Assembly: GCF_016924755.1 (NCBI RefSeq)
Contig: NZ_JAFFJX010000020.1
Location: 32,508-96,507, forward strand
DNA: 64,000 nucleotides
Reading direction: 5' to 3'
Source of the DNA: Longitalea arenae
Lineage (GTDB): Bacteria; Bacteroidota; Bacteroidia; Chitinophagales; Chitinophagaceae
The translations under genes and the position numbers were made by a program. Shown here piece by piece: positions 33,884 through 42,772 of the stretch (its first letter is position 1; every line of letters begins with the position of its first letter). The notes beneath the pieces were generated by a model that saw nothing but the letters and a program-made list of their open reading frames with translations, was not told the DNA's origin and did no database searches.

Positions 33884-34310
33884 TTTCCTGAAGATGCGCA
33901 TCCGGGTTATATACCTCCAACAGAAAGGATGGATTGCCGAGTTCCTTAAATTGAAACTGACGGTATAAACCATGCGCATCCCTTGTGTTCAGCATTTTCC
34001 TTCTCAGCCGCTTCGACCAGGGTTGTTCCATAATATGAGCCAGCATTTTTTTTGAAATGCCCTGTCCGCGGTATTCGGGTAAAACAAAGAAATCGGCAAA
34101 CCAACCGAATGTATAATAATCAGTGATCACCCGTCCAAATGCCACCTGTTTATTGTCAACGAATGCGCCAATACAGAAAGAATGCGTCAACGATCGGTCT
34201 ACCATAACATAGGAGATGCCTTTCGCCCAATAAGATGCTGTGCTCAAAAATTGATGGATCATGGTAACATCCATAAACTCTTTACCTGTTCTGATAGTTA
34301 CAACTGACAT
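33870..34310 (-). CDS. GNAT family N-acetyltransferase
   Basis: The 146-residue protein shows the GNAT core: Gly-Ala-Phe-Val-Asp-Asn-Lys-Gln-Val-Ala-Phe-Gly-Arg-Val (about 48-61), Leu-Pro-Glu-Tyr-Arg-Gly-Gln-Gly-Ile-Ser-Lys (about 77-87) as the acetyl-CoA pyrophosphate loop, and Asn-Thr-Arg-Asp-Ala-His-Gly-Leu-Tyr in the last part. The acceptor amine is unknown. It diverges from the MocR-type gene, and its 3' end overlaps the convergent methyltransferase gene by 14 bases. Confidence 0.92.
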   Translation of the reverse strand: MSVVTIRTGKEFMDVTMIHQFLSTASYWAKGISYVMVDRSLTHSFCIGAFVDNKQVAFGRVITDYYTFGWFADFFVLPEYRGQGISKKMLAHIMEQPWSKRLRRKMLNTRDAHGLYRQFQFKELGNPSFLLEVYNPDAHLQEINSL

Positions 34311-34398
34311 AGTCCGCTATTTAGGATGTAAAAATAAATGCCTGGGTTGAATAGCTACAGCCTCAGTTTTCGGTTTTTTAATGGACACAGTTATCTTT

Positions 34399-34415
34399 AC
34401 GCATGCAGCATGCGT
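34399..34415. promoter_or_regulatory. Perfect 17-bp palindrome over the MocR start codon, with adjoining -7-like element
   Basis: ACGCATGC-A-GCATGCGT is a perfect inverted repeat (8 + 1 + 8) containing the start codon at 34403. Directly upstream TATCTTTA (34392-34399) resembles the TAnnTTTG -7 box, placing the transcript start almost at the ATG, so the mRNA may have little or no leader. This is a natural place for autoregulation by a GntR-type HTH protein. Confidence 0.5.
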
Positions 34416-35815
34416 TTTTATACAGGGAGATCTCCAACAAGATTGCCAGCCTCATCAGGAATAAGGTGTTAAAAACAGGCGATCGCCTGCCTTCGGTGAG
34501 AATGTTATGCCAGCAGTATGGTATCAGTATGAATACTGCCAAAAGGGTATTCCTGGAGCTGGAAGCGCAGTCACTTATAGCGCCGAAACCACAATCAGGG
34601 TATTTTGTAAGCCCCTTACCTTATCAGCGACTGCCACTTCCCGCTGTTAGCCGGCCATTACAAAGCACTCCTAGAGAGCCTAAAGACCTGATGGCGAAAG
34701 TATATAACACCATGGGAAGAACAGATCTTACCCTGTTTTCGATTGGCGTAGCTGCGGGTGAATTGTTGCCTTCATCAAAACTGAATAAGGAGATCATACA
34801 AGCAACCCGCAGGCTTAAAGACAGTGGCAGCGGCTACGAACCGTTGCAGGGAAATGAAAAATTGCGACGAATGATCGCCGCACGATCTATGTATTGGGGC
34901 GGTAAACTGCATGAAGATGACCTGGTAACAACTGCCGGCGGTATGAACGCATTATCCTTTTGTATGATGGCCCTGGCCAAACGGGGTGATACCATCGCAG
35001 TGGAAAGCCCCTGTTATTCCGGAATATTACAACTGGCATTAAGTATGGGATTAAAAGTGCTTGAGCTGCCGACACATCCAACGACCGGTATTGAAGTGGA
35101 CGCTTTGCGAAAAATAGTTTCAAAGATCGATCTTTGCCTGCTGGTGCCTAATTTCAATACACCTTTAGGCAGTTGTATGCCCGATGAACATAAACAGGAG
35201 GTGGTAAGGCTATTGGCAAAACACCGCATTCCACTGATCGAGGATGATATCTATGGCGACCTGTATTTTGGAACACAACGTCCATCCTGCTGCAAGTCCT
35301 TTGATAAGGAAGGCAATGTCTTACTATGCAGTTCTTTTTCCAAGACCCTGGCCCCTGGTTACCGGGTAGGTTGGGTAGCAGCTGGCAGATATAAAGAGCA
35401 AATACTCAAATTGAAACTGGCACACGCCATCTCCTCCGCAACTATCACGCAGGAAGCAGTGGCCAATTTTTTGGCCAATGGCCGCTATGATAATCACCTT
35501 CGCAAACTGCGGCTGACCTTAAAAAGCAATTGCCAGCAATATATGCAGGCAATAGCCGAATATTTTCCGGAAGGCACCAAAACCAGCCAGCCACAGGGCG
35601 GGCTTGCTTTATGGGTAGAATTCAATAAAAAGATCAATACAACGGAACTGTTTGACCGCACCATCAAACAAAAGATCAGCATTGCACCAGGCCGCTTATT
35701 CACTTTGCAAAAGCAGTTTGAGCATAACATGCGGCTGTGCATCGGTTTATCGTGGACGGAAGAACTGCGTCATAAATTAAAGTTAATTGGGGCTATGGCG
35801 GCCCGGATGCAATGA
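34403..35815 (+). CDS. MocR-type GntR/aminotransferase fusion regulator
   Basis: The 470-residue protein joins a GntR winged helix (Leu-Tyr-Arg-Glu-Ile-Ser near the N-terminus, Thr-Gly-Asp-Arg-Leu-Pro-Ser-Val-Arg at about 26-34) to a fold type I aminotransferase domain. The PLP lysine is Lys314 in Ser-Ser-Phe-Ser-Lys-Thr-Leu-Ala-Pro-Gly-Tyr-Arg. Asn-Thr-Pro-Leu-Gly at about 250 and Glu-Asp-Asp-Ile-Tyr-Gly-Asp at about 280 are also conserved. MocR proteins are PLP-binding regulators of vitamin B6, GABA or amino acid genes, and some act as true aminotransferases. No B6 or GABA gene is adjacent. A palindrome covers its start, suggesting autoregulation. Confidence 0.93.
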   Translation: MQHAFLYREISNKIASLIRNKVLKTGDRLPSVRMLCQQYGISMNTAKRVFLELEAQSLIAPKPQSGYFVSPLPYQRLPLPAVSRPLQSTPREPKDLMAKVYNTMGRTDLTLFSIGVAAGELLPSSKLNKEIIQATRRLKDSGSGYEPLQGNEKLRRMIAARSMYWGGKLHEDDLVTTAGGMNALSFCMMALAKRGDTIAVESPCYSGILQLALSMGLKVLELPTHPTTGIEVDALRKIVSKIDLCLLVPNFNTPLGSCMPDEHKQEVVRLLAKHRIPLIEDDIYGDLYFGTQRPSCCKSFDKEGNVLLCSSFSKTLAPGYRVGWVAAGRYKEQILKLKLAHAISSATITQEAVANFLANGRYDNHLRKLRLTLKSNCQQYMQAIAEYFPEGTKTSQPQGGLALWVEFNKKINTTELFDRTIKQKISIAPGRLFTLQKQFEHNMRLCIGLSWTEELRHKLKLIGAMAARMQ

Positions 35816-35901
35816 GGGCACTGGCAGGATTCAGACTGTTTTATTATCTTTAGCACGTAGCGAAGTTGTCGTGTGTACTTATAAACCCTTACTTAATCAA
35901 T

Positions 35902-37641
35902 ATGTTAAAAGCCTGTTTTGTATTGGCTGTTACAGCCCTGGGTATTTCTGCCAGCGCCCAGAAACAATCTATCACCTGGGGTGATGAATTCAAACTTAAA
36001 AAAGGAAGCAATAGCATCAGCGTAGTATACACCGACGCAAGTGGTGTATATTTACAGGAAGACCACCTTGCTTTAAAAGCCTATTTCGTTATTGGCGCTT
36101 CCATGCGGGAATCTGCTTCCCTCGTGAAATTAGACAAGAACCTGCAGGAAGTGTACAGAACTGATTTCAACAAAGAGTTGAGAGGAAAAGAGTTTGAAAC
36201 TTTTTTTGCATTCCGGGATAAATTACTGATGATCGCGTCGGAATACCACAAGAGCGACAGGGCCCTGGAGATTTTTGCCGCGGAAGTAGATAAGTCAACC
36301 GGCGAGCTCACTGAGTCGTTCAAGCCCATCACCAGTTTCCTGAAAGAGGAAAAGAAAGATGAGATAAATTTCAAGCTTATCCCCAATGCAGATTCTACCC
36401 GTATCGTTCTCATTAGTACCGTTTCCAGCAAGGAAAAAAATACCTACCAGGTGCAGGAGTTCGATAAAAACCTGAAAGCGACTACCAAACCGGCTACCAT
36501 CACCAACGAGTTTGAAGCGAAGACCTACCAACTGGAAGATGTATTATACACTACAGACAAGAAGATCATCCTGGTAGGACGGGTATTCGAATACCAGGAA
36601 GGTAAAAAGAAGAAAGAAAAATTCCTCGACTTTGCCAATTATAGTATCCGTATTTATGATGATAAAGGCAAACAGCAAACGGAGATCAATACCAATATCA
36701 ATGGTAAATGGCTCACGAATACCAAACTGATGCTGGGCAAAGGAAAAGACCTGGTGCTGGCCAGTTTCTACAGTAAAGAAAAAAGAGGAACTACCAATGG
36801 GTTGCTGGTGCAACGCATCGATCCTTCCTCGGGCAAGGTCATCAGCACCGCTGAAAAAGAGATCAATTATTCGTTATTGACAACTGATAACGGAGAGACC
36901 GAAGAAGACGATGACGATAAAGATAATGACAGCAGAGCGGAAAGAAAGGAAAGGGAAAAACTGGCAAAGATCAAAGATGAAGGCGAAGGTTTTTCCAAGT
37001 ATATGAAATTCCGGAATATTTTTTACACGTCTGATAACGGCCTGGTGCTGCTGGCGGAGAATTACCACCAGTTCACTTATACCAGTTCTTCCTATACGCC
37101 CGGTACGAATGGCATGCCCGGCCGGTGGACTTACTACACCAATTATGTTTATGACTGTGGTGAAGTAATGATGTGTAAGATCGATGCCACCAATAATATC
37201 AGCTGGCTGCAGATCATGCCTAAATCACAGCGGGAAGTGATCCGTTATTCCAATGGATCCGGCGGAACCGGGGCTTCCATTACTTTTGGTGGTGGTTTCT
37301 TTGATTCCGGATCAAGGCCTTTTTATGCGGGCTTTGGAGCAGTTCAATCGAAGAACCAGATCCATGTGTTTTTCAATGACAGTCCGAAGAACGCCAGCGT
37401 GTCGCAGCCGGGCCAGAAGGTGAGAACGATCTCCAGCTTCAGAAAATCTGATTGTTTTATAGTGAGTCTGGATGAAGTGACCGGAAAATACCAACGCAAA
37501 TTATTTTTCTCCAATGCCGAGGTGCCAACAGCCATGCCCCGCCACAGTTCAGTGATCGGGCAGGACATGTACATGGTTGGTAAAACCGATCGTTTATTTG
37601 GGAAAACAAAATTAGCGGTAGCAAAGATCACATCGAAATAG
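35902..37641 (+). CDS. Exported protein of unknown function with acidic linker
   Basis: The 579-residue protein starts with a signal peptide (Met-Leu-Lys-Ala-Cys ... Ala-Ser-Ala-Gln). I chose the ATG at 35902 because the preceding in-frame GTG at 35866 would place 12 unrelated residues before it. The body is beta-rich with repeated Lys-Ile-Ile-Leu-Val-Gly and Lys-Asp-Leu-Val-Leu-Ala-Ser-style strands, which may form a propeller. A very acidic, charged linker (Glu-Glu-Asp-Asp-Asp-Asp-Lys-Asp-Asn-Asp) lies near residue 335. I do not recognise a family. A strong terminator follows. Confidence 0.8.
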   Translation: MLKACFVLAVTALGISASAQKQSITWGDEFKLKKGSNSISVVYTDASGVYLQEDHLALKAYFVIGASMRESASLVKLDKNLQEVYRTDFNKELRGKEFETFFAFRDKLLMIASEYHKSDRALEIFAAEVDKSTGELTESFKPITSFLKEEKKDEINFKLIPNADSTRIVLISTVSSKEKNTYQVQEFDKNLKATTKPATITNEFEAKTYQLEDVLYTTDKKIILVGRVFEYQEGKKKKEKFLDFANYSIRIYDDKGKQQTEINTNINGKWLTNTKLMLGKGKDLVLASFYSKEKRGTTNGLLVQRIDPSSGKVISTAEKEINYSLLTTDNGETEEDDDDKDNDSRAERKEREKLAKIKDEGEGFSKYMKFRNIFYTSDNGLVLLAENYHQFTYTSSSYTPGTNGMPGRWTYYTNYVYDCGEVMMCKIDATNNISWLQIMPKSQREVIRYSNGSGGTGASITFGGGFFDSGSRPFYAGFGAVQSKNQIHVFFNDSPKNASVSQPGQKVRTISSFRKSDCFIVSLDEVTGKYQRKLFFSNAEVPTAMPRHSSVIGQDMYMVGKTDRLFGKTKLAVAKITSK

Positions 37642-37656
37642 CGTATTGCTTCACAT

Positions 37657-37694
37657 AAATACAGGCCCCGACGACAGCGTTGGGGCCTGTATTT
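37657..37694. terminator. Strong bidirectional terminator between converging genes
   Basis: A 13-bp stem, AAATACAGGCCCC at 37657-37669 with its complement at 37682-37694, with A/T runs on both sides. It serves the 579-residue gene on the plus strand and the O-methyltransferase on the minus strand, whose stop codon overlaps the last base. Confidence 0.85.
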
Positions 37695-38734
37695 TATTTA
37701 TACGCTATCGCAGCACTGGTGGGCCCGGCTAACGGCAACAAGGTGGTTGATTTAAAACCAACCTGCCTGGCCCATTTATTAAAATCAGCATGGGTGTAAT
37801 CGAACCCGGTTCCTGTTTCTATCAACATGTTTATACTCATCAGCATTCCAAATACATTTTCTTTGCGCTCATCATCAATTATACTCTCAATAACCACAAA
37901 TGCGCCGCCCTCCGGTAAAGCATTGTATGCTTTTTTCATAAGCATCAGTTTCGTTTCTTCATCCCAGTCATGTAGAATATTGCCCATCGTGATAATATCT
38001 GCCTCGGGAAATGGGTCTTTAAAGAAATCACCGTTGGCGACTTTGACCCGGTCTTGCAGTTGGAACTTTTGAATTGTTTCATTGGCGATTGGGGCAACTA
38101 CAGGCAAATCCCAGCTGATACAGGAGAGGTGCGGATGGTGCCGGGCTACCATCAATGAAAGCAAACCGGCAGAGCCTCCAATGTCAACCAGGGATCTGGC
38201 TTTTGAAAAATCAAACTTTTGCGCTAAAGCCATAAAGCCACCCATTTGAATGCCACTCATTGCATGTATAAATTCCTTTAACCGGTCGGCATCTGCATAC
38301 AGCTTTTCAAATAGATTGTCTCCTTGCTTTGCCTCGTTTTGCGGATGTCCGGTAAGCAAACCAGATTCTAAATTGCCCCAAAAACCGTACAACCTGTTGT
38401 TCAACATTTCGAGCATTCCCCCGATGTAGGATGGTTTCTTTTCATCCAGGAAAAACTCCGTATCGATACTGTTTGAATATTGTGCCGTTTCTAAAATACC
38501 CTCCCGGTTTAAAAATCCCAACCCGGTAAGCGTATCCAAATAGTCATATACATTTCTGTTGGTACAGTTAAAACCTGCATGTGATTTAATTTCGAAAGCC
38601 GACATTGATCTTCTTTCTGCCAGTATTGTAAAGATCTTGAATTTCACAGCGCTCAAAAGAACTTTTGAAGCCCAGAAGCCGGTGCCGATCTGCATGATGC
38701 CGGCTGGTGATGGGTGGTTTTGTTGATTGTTCAT
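37694..38734 (-). CDS. Class I SAM O-methyltransferase, acetylserotonin/hydroxyneurosporene type
   Basis: The 346-residue protein has an N-terminal winged-helix dimerisation domain (about 15-95, with Phe-Lys-Ile-Phe-Thr-Ile-Leu-Ala-Glu) and a Rossmann domain with Ser-Leu-Val-Asp-Ile-Gly-Gly-Ser-Ala-Gly (about 183-192), Gly-Asp-Phe-Phe near 244 and Leu-His-Asp-Trp-Asp-Glu-Glu around 262-268, which includes the catalytic His of this O-methyltransferase family 2. The substrate is usually a phenolic or aromatic hydroxyl of a secondary metabolite. No biosynthetic cluster is next to it. It is a lone gene that terminates at the shared stem-loop. Confidence 0.92.
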   Translation of the reverse strand: MNNQQNHPSPAGIMQIGTGFWASKVLLSAVKFKIFTILAERRSMSAFEIKSHAGFNCTNRNVYDYLDTLTGLGFLNREGILETAQYSNSIDTEFFLDEKKPSYIGGMLEMLNNRLYGFWGNLESGLLTGHPQNEAKQGDNLFEKLYADADRLKEFIHAMSGIQMGGFMALAQKFDFSKARSLVDIGGSAGLLSLMVARHHPHLSCISWDLPVVAPIANETIQKFQLQDRVKVANGDFFKDPFPEADIITMGNILHDWDEETKLMLMKKAYNALPEGGAFVVIESIIDDERKENVFGMLMSINMLIETGTGFDYTHADFNKWARQVGFKSTTLLPLAGPTSAAIAYK

Positions 38735-39003
38735 GGTGTTTTTATTTTAGTGTTACTTACCCCGGGCGGATTTCATCGATTCGTGCGACTGTGGTTGGTT
38801 GGCTTGCTGTGCGGATCAAAGCAATCAATTCTATGGGTAACTTTTTGGTATTGAAATATACTGATTACATTATATATAATAAAAAGAGATTTTTGTGTAA
38901 GCCTTGAATAAATAAAAAAAAGCAGTTACAACATTCGTTGTACCTGCTTCATTTCGGCACCGCCGGGCAAGCCTTTACATCCACCAGTTTCAGGTCCGGG
39001 CTG

Positions 39004-40431
39004 TTATTCTAACCATTCGTTTATTATGGACGAATCAAATCGAGCCAAAGCCGCGAGCGGAAGTTGATTATTATTTATGTTACCTGCTTTATCTATCAAA
39101 AAGGTCCGGGGCAGGGCATCAGCCTGATAGTCTTTGCAGATTTGGAGGTTGGTCCATCCCCTGGCAATTAGATGTACACCGGCGATCTGCAGGTCGTTCA
39201 CCATTTTTCGCCATTTATACGCATCTCTTTCAAAACATATGTTAAGGAACACGATGTTTTTACCATTATACTTTTCGTTGATGATAGCGTCGTACTTCAA
39301 AAAATCACCTGTACAGGCCCCATTGTTCACTGACCAGAAATTAAGATAAACCCATTTGCCCTTAAAGTCGGAAAGGGAAACTTTGTTGCCGTTCAGATCT
39401 TCCAGGGTAAAATCAGGAGCCTGGTTGCCATTCTTAAGCCGTGCAAATTCCAGGTCCATACTTTTTATCCTTTCCTTAATGGCGGTATCATGGCAAAGAG
39501 ATTTGTATTCGTCGGACAACCGGAGGGCATCTGCATAAGCACCGCCCCGGTATGTATTCTTAATGTAGTGCATCATCAGCCAGTCCCTGATCACCGGAAT
39601 TTGAACATCGTTTATGATTGTTTGGTATTGTACCTGGTGATCAACGGGATTGTTCAGGCGCGTGCTATCTGCCTGTATGGTTTTTGCAAGAAGGGGATCT
39701 ATATTTTTTAATTGCAGCAAAAAGCTGCGGTAATAGTCTGACGTGTAAAACAACGCTTCGTTCAGGGTAAGGTATTCCTGGTCTGAAGGGAGAAGCGAAG
39801 CGAATTTATTATACAACTCTTTACCGATTATTTTTTCATTCGGTTTCAGCGCGCAAACCGGGTTATACGAAAGCCAGTACGTCAAATGCCTATAGTATAT
39901 TTCAAGAATTGTTTCTTTTATATGGGGAGAAGGCTGTTGAATTCGTTGTAGAAAGTCTTTTAACTGCTGGTTGTAAACAACATTCAGTAAACTGTCTGAT
40001 CTTTTTTCAGCAGCAGCATTAATCTCCTCAAGCCTGCCATCGAACAGGGCTGAATTGTCGATCACTGCTGTTATTTCCTTTTTTCGCTGAAGATTATTGC
40101 TCGTGAGATTATATGTCAAAAGCGATTCGTCAAGCGTTAGATCTATGGTGTCTCCAGGCAACACAGGAAAACGCAAGTCCTGGTTTGAAAAAGTTATAGT
40201 GACGTAGTTTCCCGTTCCGACGTTAATTTCCTGTTTGAAGTATCCGGAATCGCTCACGAGCACAGAGTCTGCCCTGTTACCCAACAAACCGTCTGTTGAA
40301 ATAATTATGAAATCATCTACGGGGTGAAGTACTGTTCCTTTAATGACTGTATTCGTTTGGGCCAATCCGGAAAACATAAACAGCTGCAAGCCGGCAAGCA
40401 GCAGAAAACATAGGGTCTTGGGCATTTTCAA
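39004..40431 (-). CDS. TlpA-like thioredoxin-fold protein lacking the nucleophilic cysteine
   Basis: The 475-residue protein has a signal peptide ending near Gly-Leu-Ala-Gln (residue 25), a DUF4369-type beta domain (about 28-130), a long helical insert, and an AhpC/TSA/thioredoxin domain at about 335-475 (Ala-Pro-Asp-Phe-Thr-Leu-Glu-Asp-Leu). At the active site the usual Trp-x-x-Trp-Cys-x-x-Cys is Trp-Ser-Val-Asn-Asn-Gly-Ala-Cys373, so the first Cys is replaced by Asn while the second and the Ala-Leu-Pro-Arg-Thr cis-Pro loop remain. It therefore cannot form the normal intramolecular disulfide. It may be a structural or binding variant. It is a single gene. Confidence 0.88.
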   Translation of the reverse strand: MKMPKTLCFLLLAGLQLFMFSGLAQTNTVIKGTVLHPVDDFIIISTDGLLGNRADSVLVSDSGYFKQEINVGTGNYVTITFSNQDLRFPVLPGDTIDLTLDESLLTYNLTSNNLQRKKEITAVIDNSALFDGRLEEINAAAEKRSDSLLNVVYNQQLKDFLQRIQQPSPHIKETILEIYYRHLTYWLSYNPVCALKPNEKIIGKELYNKFASLLPSDQEYLTLNEALFYTSDYYRSFLLQLKNIDPLLAKTIQADSTRLNNPVDHQVQYQTIINDVQIPVIRDWLMMHYIKNTYRGGAYADALRLSDEYKSLCHDTAIKERIKSMDLEFARLKNGNQAPDFTLEDLNGNKVSLSDFKGKWVYLNFWSVNNGACTGDFLKYDAIINEKYNGKNIVFLNICFERDAYKWRKMVNDLQIAGVHLIARGWTNLQICKDYQADALPRTFLIDKAGNINNNQLPLAALARFDSSIINEWLE

Positions 40432-40535
40432 TCAGTTTTTAGGGATATGGATTTACACATTCCGGTAAATAACGAAAAAAAATGTAATATACTACTGAAA
40501 TAATCGTTTTTGCAACACTTAATGCAAAAAAAAAT

Positions 40536-40589
40536 GCTACGGCAGGCGCAATCGATTTCCTGATGCGTAGCCTTGCGCCGATCCCTGCC
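40536..40589. other. Two interleaved inverted repeats (possible pseudoknot or repeat remnant)
   Basis: In the 199-base gap before the oligopeptidase gene, GCTACG (40536-40541) pairs with CGTAGC (40566-40571), and GGCGCAA (40545-40551) pairs with TTGCGCC (40573-40579), with outer GGCAG/CTGCC. The order A-B-A'-B' could form a pseudoknot, or be a scar of a palindromic repeat. No gene is seen here. Confidence 0.35.
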
Positions 40590-40630
40590 TCACCAGGCAT
40601 GTAATGACTGCAGACCTGCCTGGCCGCTCA

Positions 40631-42772
40631 TCACTCCAGCTTTCCCTCCAGTGCCAGCAGGAATGCATATTGCCAGGCCTTGTCTTTCAGATAATCAAAA
40701 CGGCCTGAAGCGCCGCCATGGCCTGCATCCATATTGATCTTGAACAGCAATTTATTGTTATCGGTTTTCAGTTCCCGCAATTTGGCCACCCATTTGGCGG
40801 GCTCAAAATACTGTACCTGCGAATCGTGCAGTCCGGTTGTTACCAGCATATTGGGATAAGCCTTTTTTTCTACATTATCATAGGGAGAATAGGACTTCAT
40901 ATAAGAATACTCTTCCTTCACGGCCGGGTTGCCCCATTCTTTGTATTCACCGGTGGTCAGCGGTATGCTGGGGTCCGACATGGTGGTGATCACATCAACG
41001 AAAGGCACATCAGCGATCACGCCGTTCCATAGGTCGGGGCGCATATTCACGATGGCGCCCATCAGCAATCCGCCGGCGCTGCCTCCCTGGGCATAGAGGT
41101 GTTCTTTCGAAGTATATTGCTCTTTGATCAGAAATTCGCCGCAATCGATAAAATCGTAAAAGGTATTCTTCTTATTGAACATATGCCCCTGGTCGTACCA
41201 ATGGCGGCCCAATTCCTGTCCGCCCCGCACATGCGCAATGGCATAGATAAAACCCCGGTCGAGCAGGCTGATGATATTACTGTTAAAACCAGGCGACATA
41301 CTGGCGCCGTAGGAACCATATGCATACAATAACAAAGGGTTGCTGCCATCTTTTTTCATCCCCTTTTTATATACCAGTGAAATGGGCACTTTAACGCCGT
41401 CCCTGACGGTGGCCCATAAGCGTTCAGCCGCATAATCTTCCTGTTTGAATCCACCCAGCACTTCCGTTTGTTTTTTTAACACACGTTCCCTGGTATCCAT
41501 ATTGAAATCATAAATGGAGCCGGGCGTGGTCATGGACGTATAAGAAAAGCGAAGGAGATTGGTATTGTAATCAGGGTTGATGTGCTGGAAAGCGGCAAAA
41601 ACGGTTTCCGGAAAGGAAATATAATAATCTTCTTTACTGGTTTGATCGATGACCCGAAGTTGGTTGAGGGCGTCTTTCACTTCTCCCAGTACCAGGTGGT
41701 TCTTAAATACCAGCATGTTCGAAATATATACATCCTTGCGGTGCGCTATCACTTCTTTCCAGTTCTTTTTACCTGTTTTTGCTTCCGGGGTTTGCATCAG
41801 GCGGAAGTTCGGCGCGTCCCAGTCGGTGAGAACATAAAACCTGTCATCGAAATGTTCAATGCTGTATTGGAAGTTCTCTTTCCGCGGTTCAAAGATCTTA
41901 AATAACCCGGTAGGCTGCGCCGCTTCCAGTAAGCGAAATTCAGTGGATACCTGGTTCATGTTGGAAAAGATGCTGATATATTTCTTCGACTTGGTGCGGT
42001 ATACGCCAATGTAGAAACGATTGTCTTTTTCTTCGAACACCATCACATCTTTAGCCGGATCGGTACCCAGTTCATGCCGCCACACCTGGTAACCGAGCAG
42101 GGTGGTCACATCCTTCTTAACATAGAAAATAGTTTTATTATCGGCAGCCCAAACAATATAATTGCCTTCCACATTGGGAATGGTCTCGGGATAGATGGCA
42201 CCTGTTACGAGGTTCTTTACCTGCAGGCCATAAAGCCTTCTGCTTACAGAATCTACGGTGAAGGCCAGCAGCTCATTGTTATCGCTGACGGCCCGCCCGC
42301 CAATGGAATAATATTTAAAACCTTCGGCCATGATATTCTGGTCGAGCAAAATCTCTTCGGGCGCTTCCAGGCTTTCTTTTTTGCGGCAGAAAACGGGATA
42401 CTGTTTGCCTTCCTCATAGCGGGTATAATACCAGTAACCATTGTCTTTATAAGGCAGGGATTCGTCTTTTTCCTTGATGCGGCTTTTCATTTCCTGGAAA
42501 AGTTTTTCCCGGAGTTCTTTTGTGCCACTCATTACGGTATCCAGGTAAGCATTCTCTGCATTCAGATAACTCAGTACTTTCGGATTCTCACGCTGGTTCA
42601 GCCAGTAATAATTATCGATACGCTGATCGCCATGCGCCACAAACACTTTAGCTTCTTTTTCCGCCACAGGAGCCTGTATGCCTCCCGGCCATTTAAAAGT
42701 ATCCATAGTAGGGGATGGTTGATTAAAGGCCACTAAGGTAGCAGCTATTGGTAATATAAAGATATTTCTCAT
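40631..42772 (-). CDS. ptrB: S9 family prolyl oligopeptidase, oligopeptidase B type
   Basis: The 713-residue protein is full length for protease II. An N-terminal beta-propeller region (about 30-430) is followed by an alpha/beta-hydrolase with Ser565 in Gly-Gly-Ser-Ala-Gly-Gly, Asp650 in Leu-His-Asp-Ser-Gln-Val and His685 in Gly-His-Gly-Gly. Gly-Ser-Tyr-Gly-Ala and Arg-Gly-Gly-Gln-Glu-Leu-Gly-Arg near 480-520 are typical. A short hydrophobic N-terminus may act as a signal peptide or may be an artefact. Oligopeptidase B cleaves small peptides after Arg or Lys. Its start overlaps the azoreductase stop by four bases, so the two are translated together and share the upstream operator. Confidence 0.92.
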   Translation of the reverse strand: MRNIFILPIAATLVAFNQPSPTMDTFKWPGGIQAPVAEKEAKVFVAHGDQRIDNYYWLNQRENPKVLSYLNAENAYLDTVMSGTKELREKLFQEMKSRIKEKDESLPYKDNGYWYYTRYEEGKQYPVFCRKKESLEAPEEILLDQNIMAEGFKYYSIGGRAVSDNNELLAFTVDSVSRRLYGLQVKNLVTGAIYPETIPNVEGNYIVWAADNKTIFYVKKDVTTLLGYQVWRHELGTDPAKDVMVFEEKDNRFYIGVYRTKSKKYISIFSNMNQVSTEFRLLEAAQPTGLFKIFEPRKENFQYSIEHFDDRFYVLTDWDAPNFRLMQTPEAKTGKKNWKEVIAHRKDVYISNMLVFKNHLVLGEVKDALNQLRVIDQTSKEDYYISFPETVFAAFQHINPDYNTNLLRFSYTSMTTPGSIYDFNMDTRERVLKKQTEVLGGFKQEDYAAERLWATVRDGVKVPISLVYKKGMKKDGSNPLLLYAYGSYGASMSPGFNSNIISLLDRGFIYAIAHVRGGQELGRHWYDQGHMFNKKNTFYDFIDCGEFLIKEQYTSKEHLYAQGGSAGGLLMGAIVNMRPDLWNGVIADVPFVDVITTMSDPSIPLTTGEYKEWGNPAVKEEYSYMKSYSPYDNVEKKAYPNMLVTTGLHDSQVQYFEPAKWVAKLRELKTDNNKLLFKINMDAGHGGASGRFDYLKDKAWQYAFLLALEGKLE

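Noticed and set aside
32708..35815. Biosynthetic gene cluster of FMN protein, methyltransferase, GNAT and MocR
   Set aside because: Genes are on different strands with overlapping 3' ends, no core biosynthetic enzyme and no shared operator.
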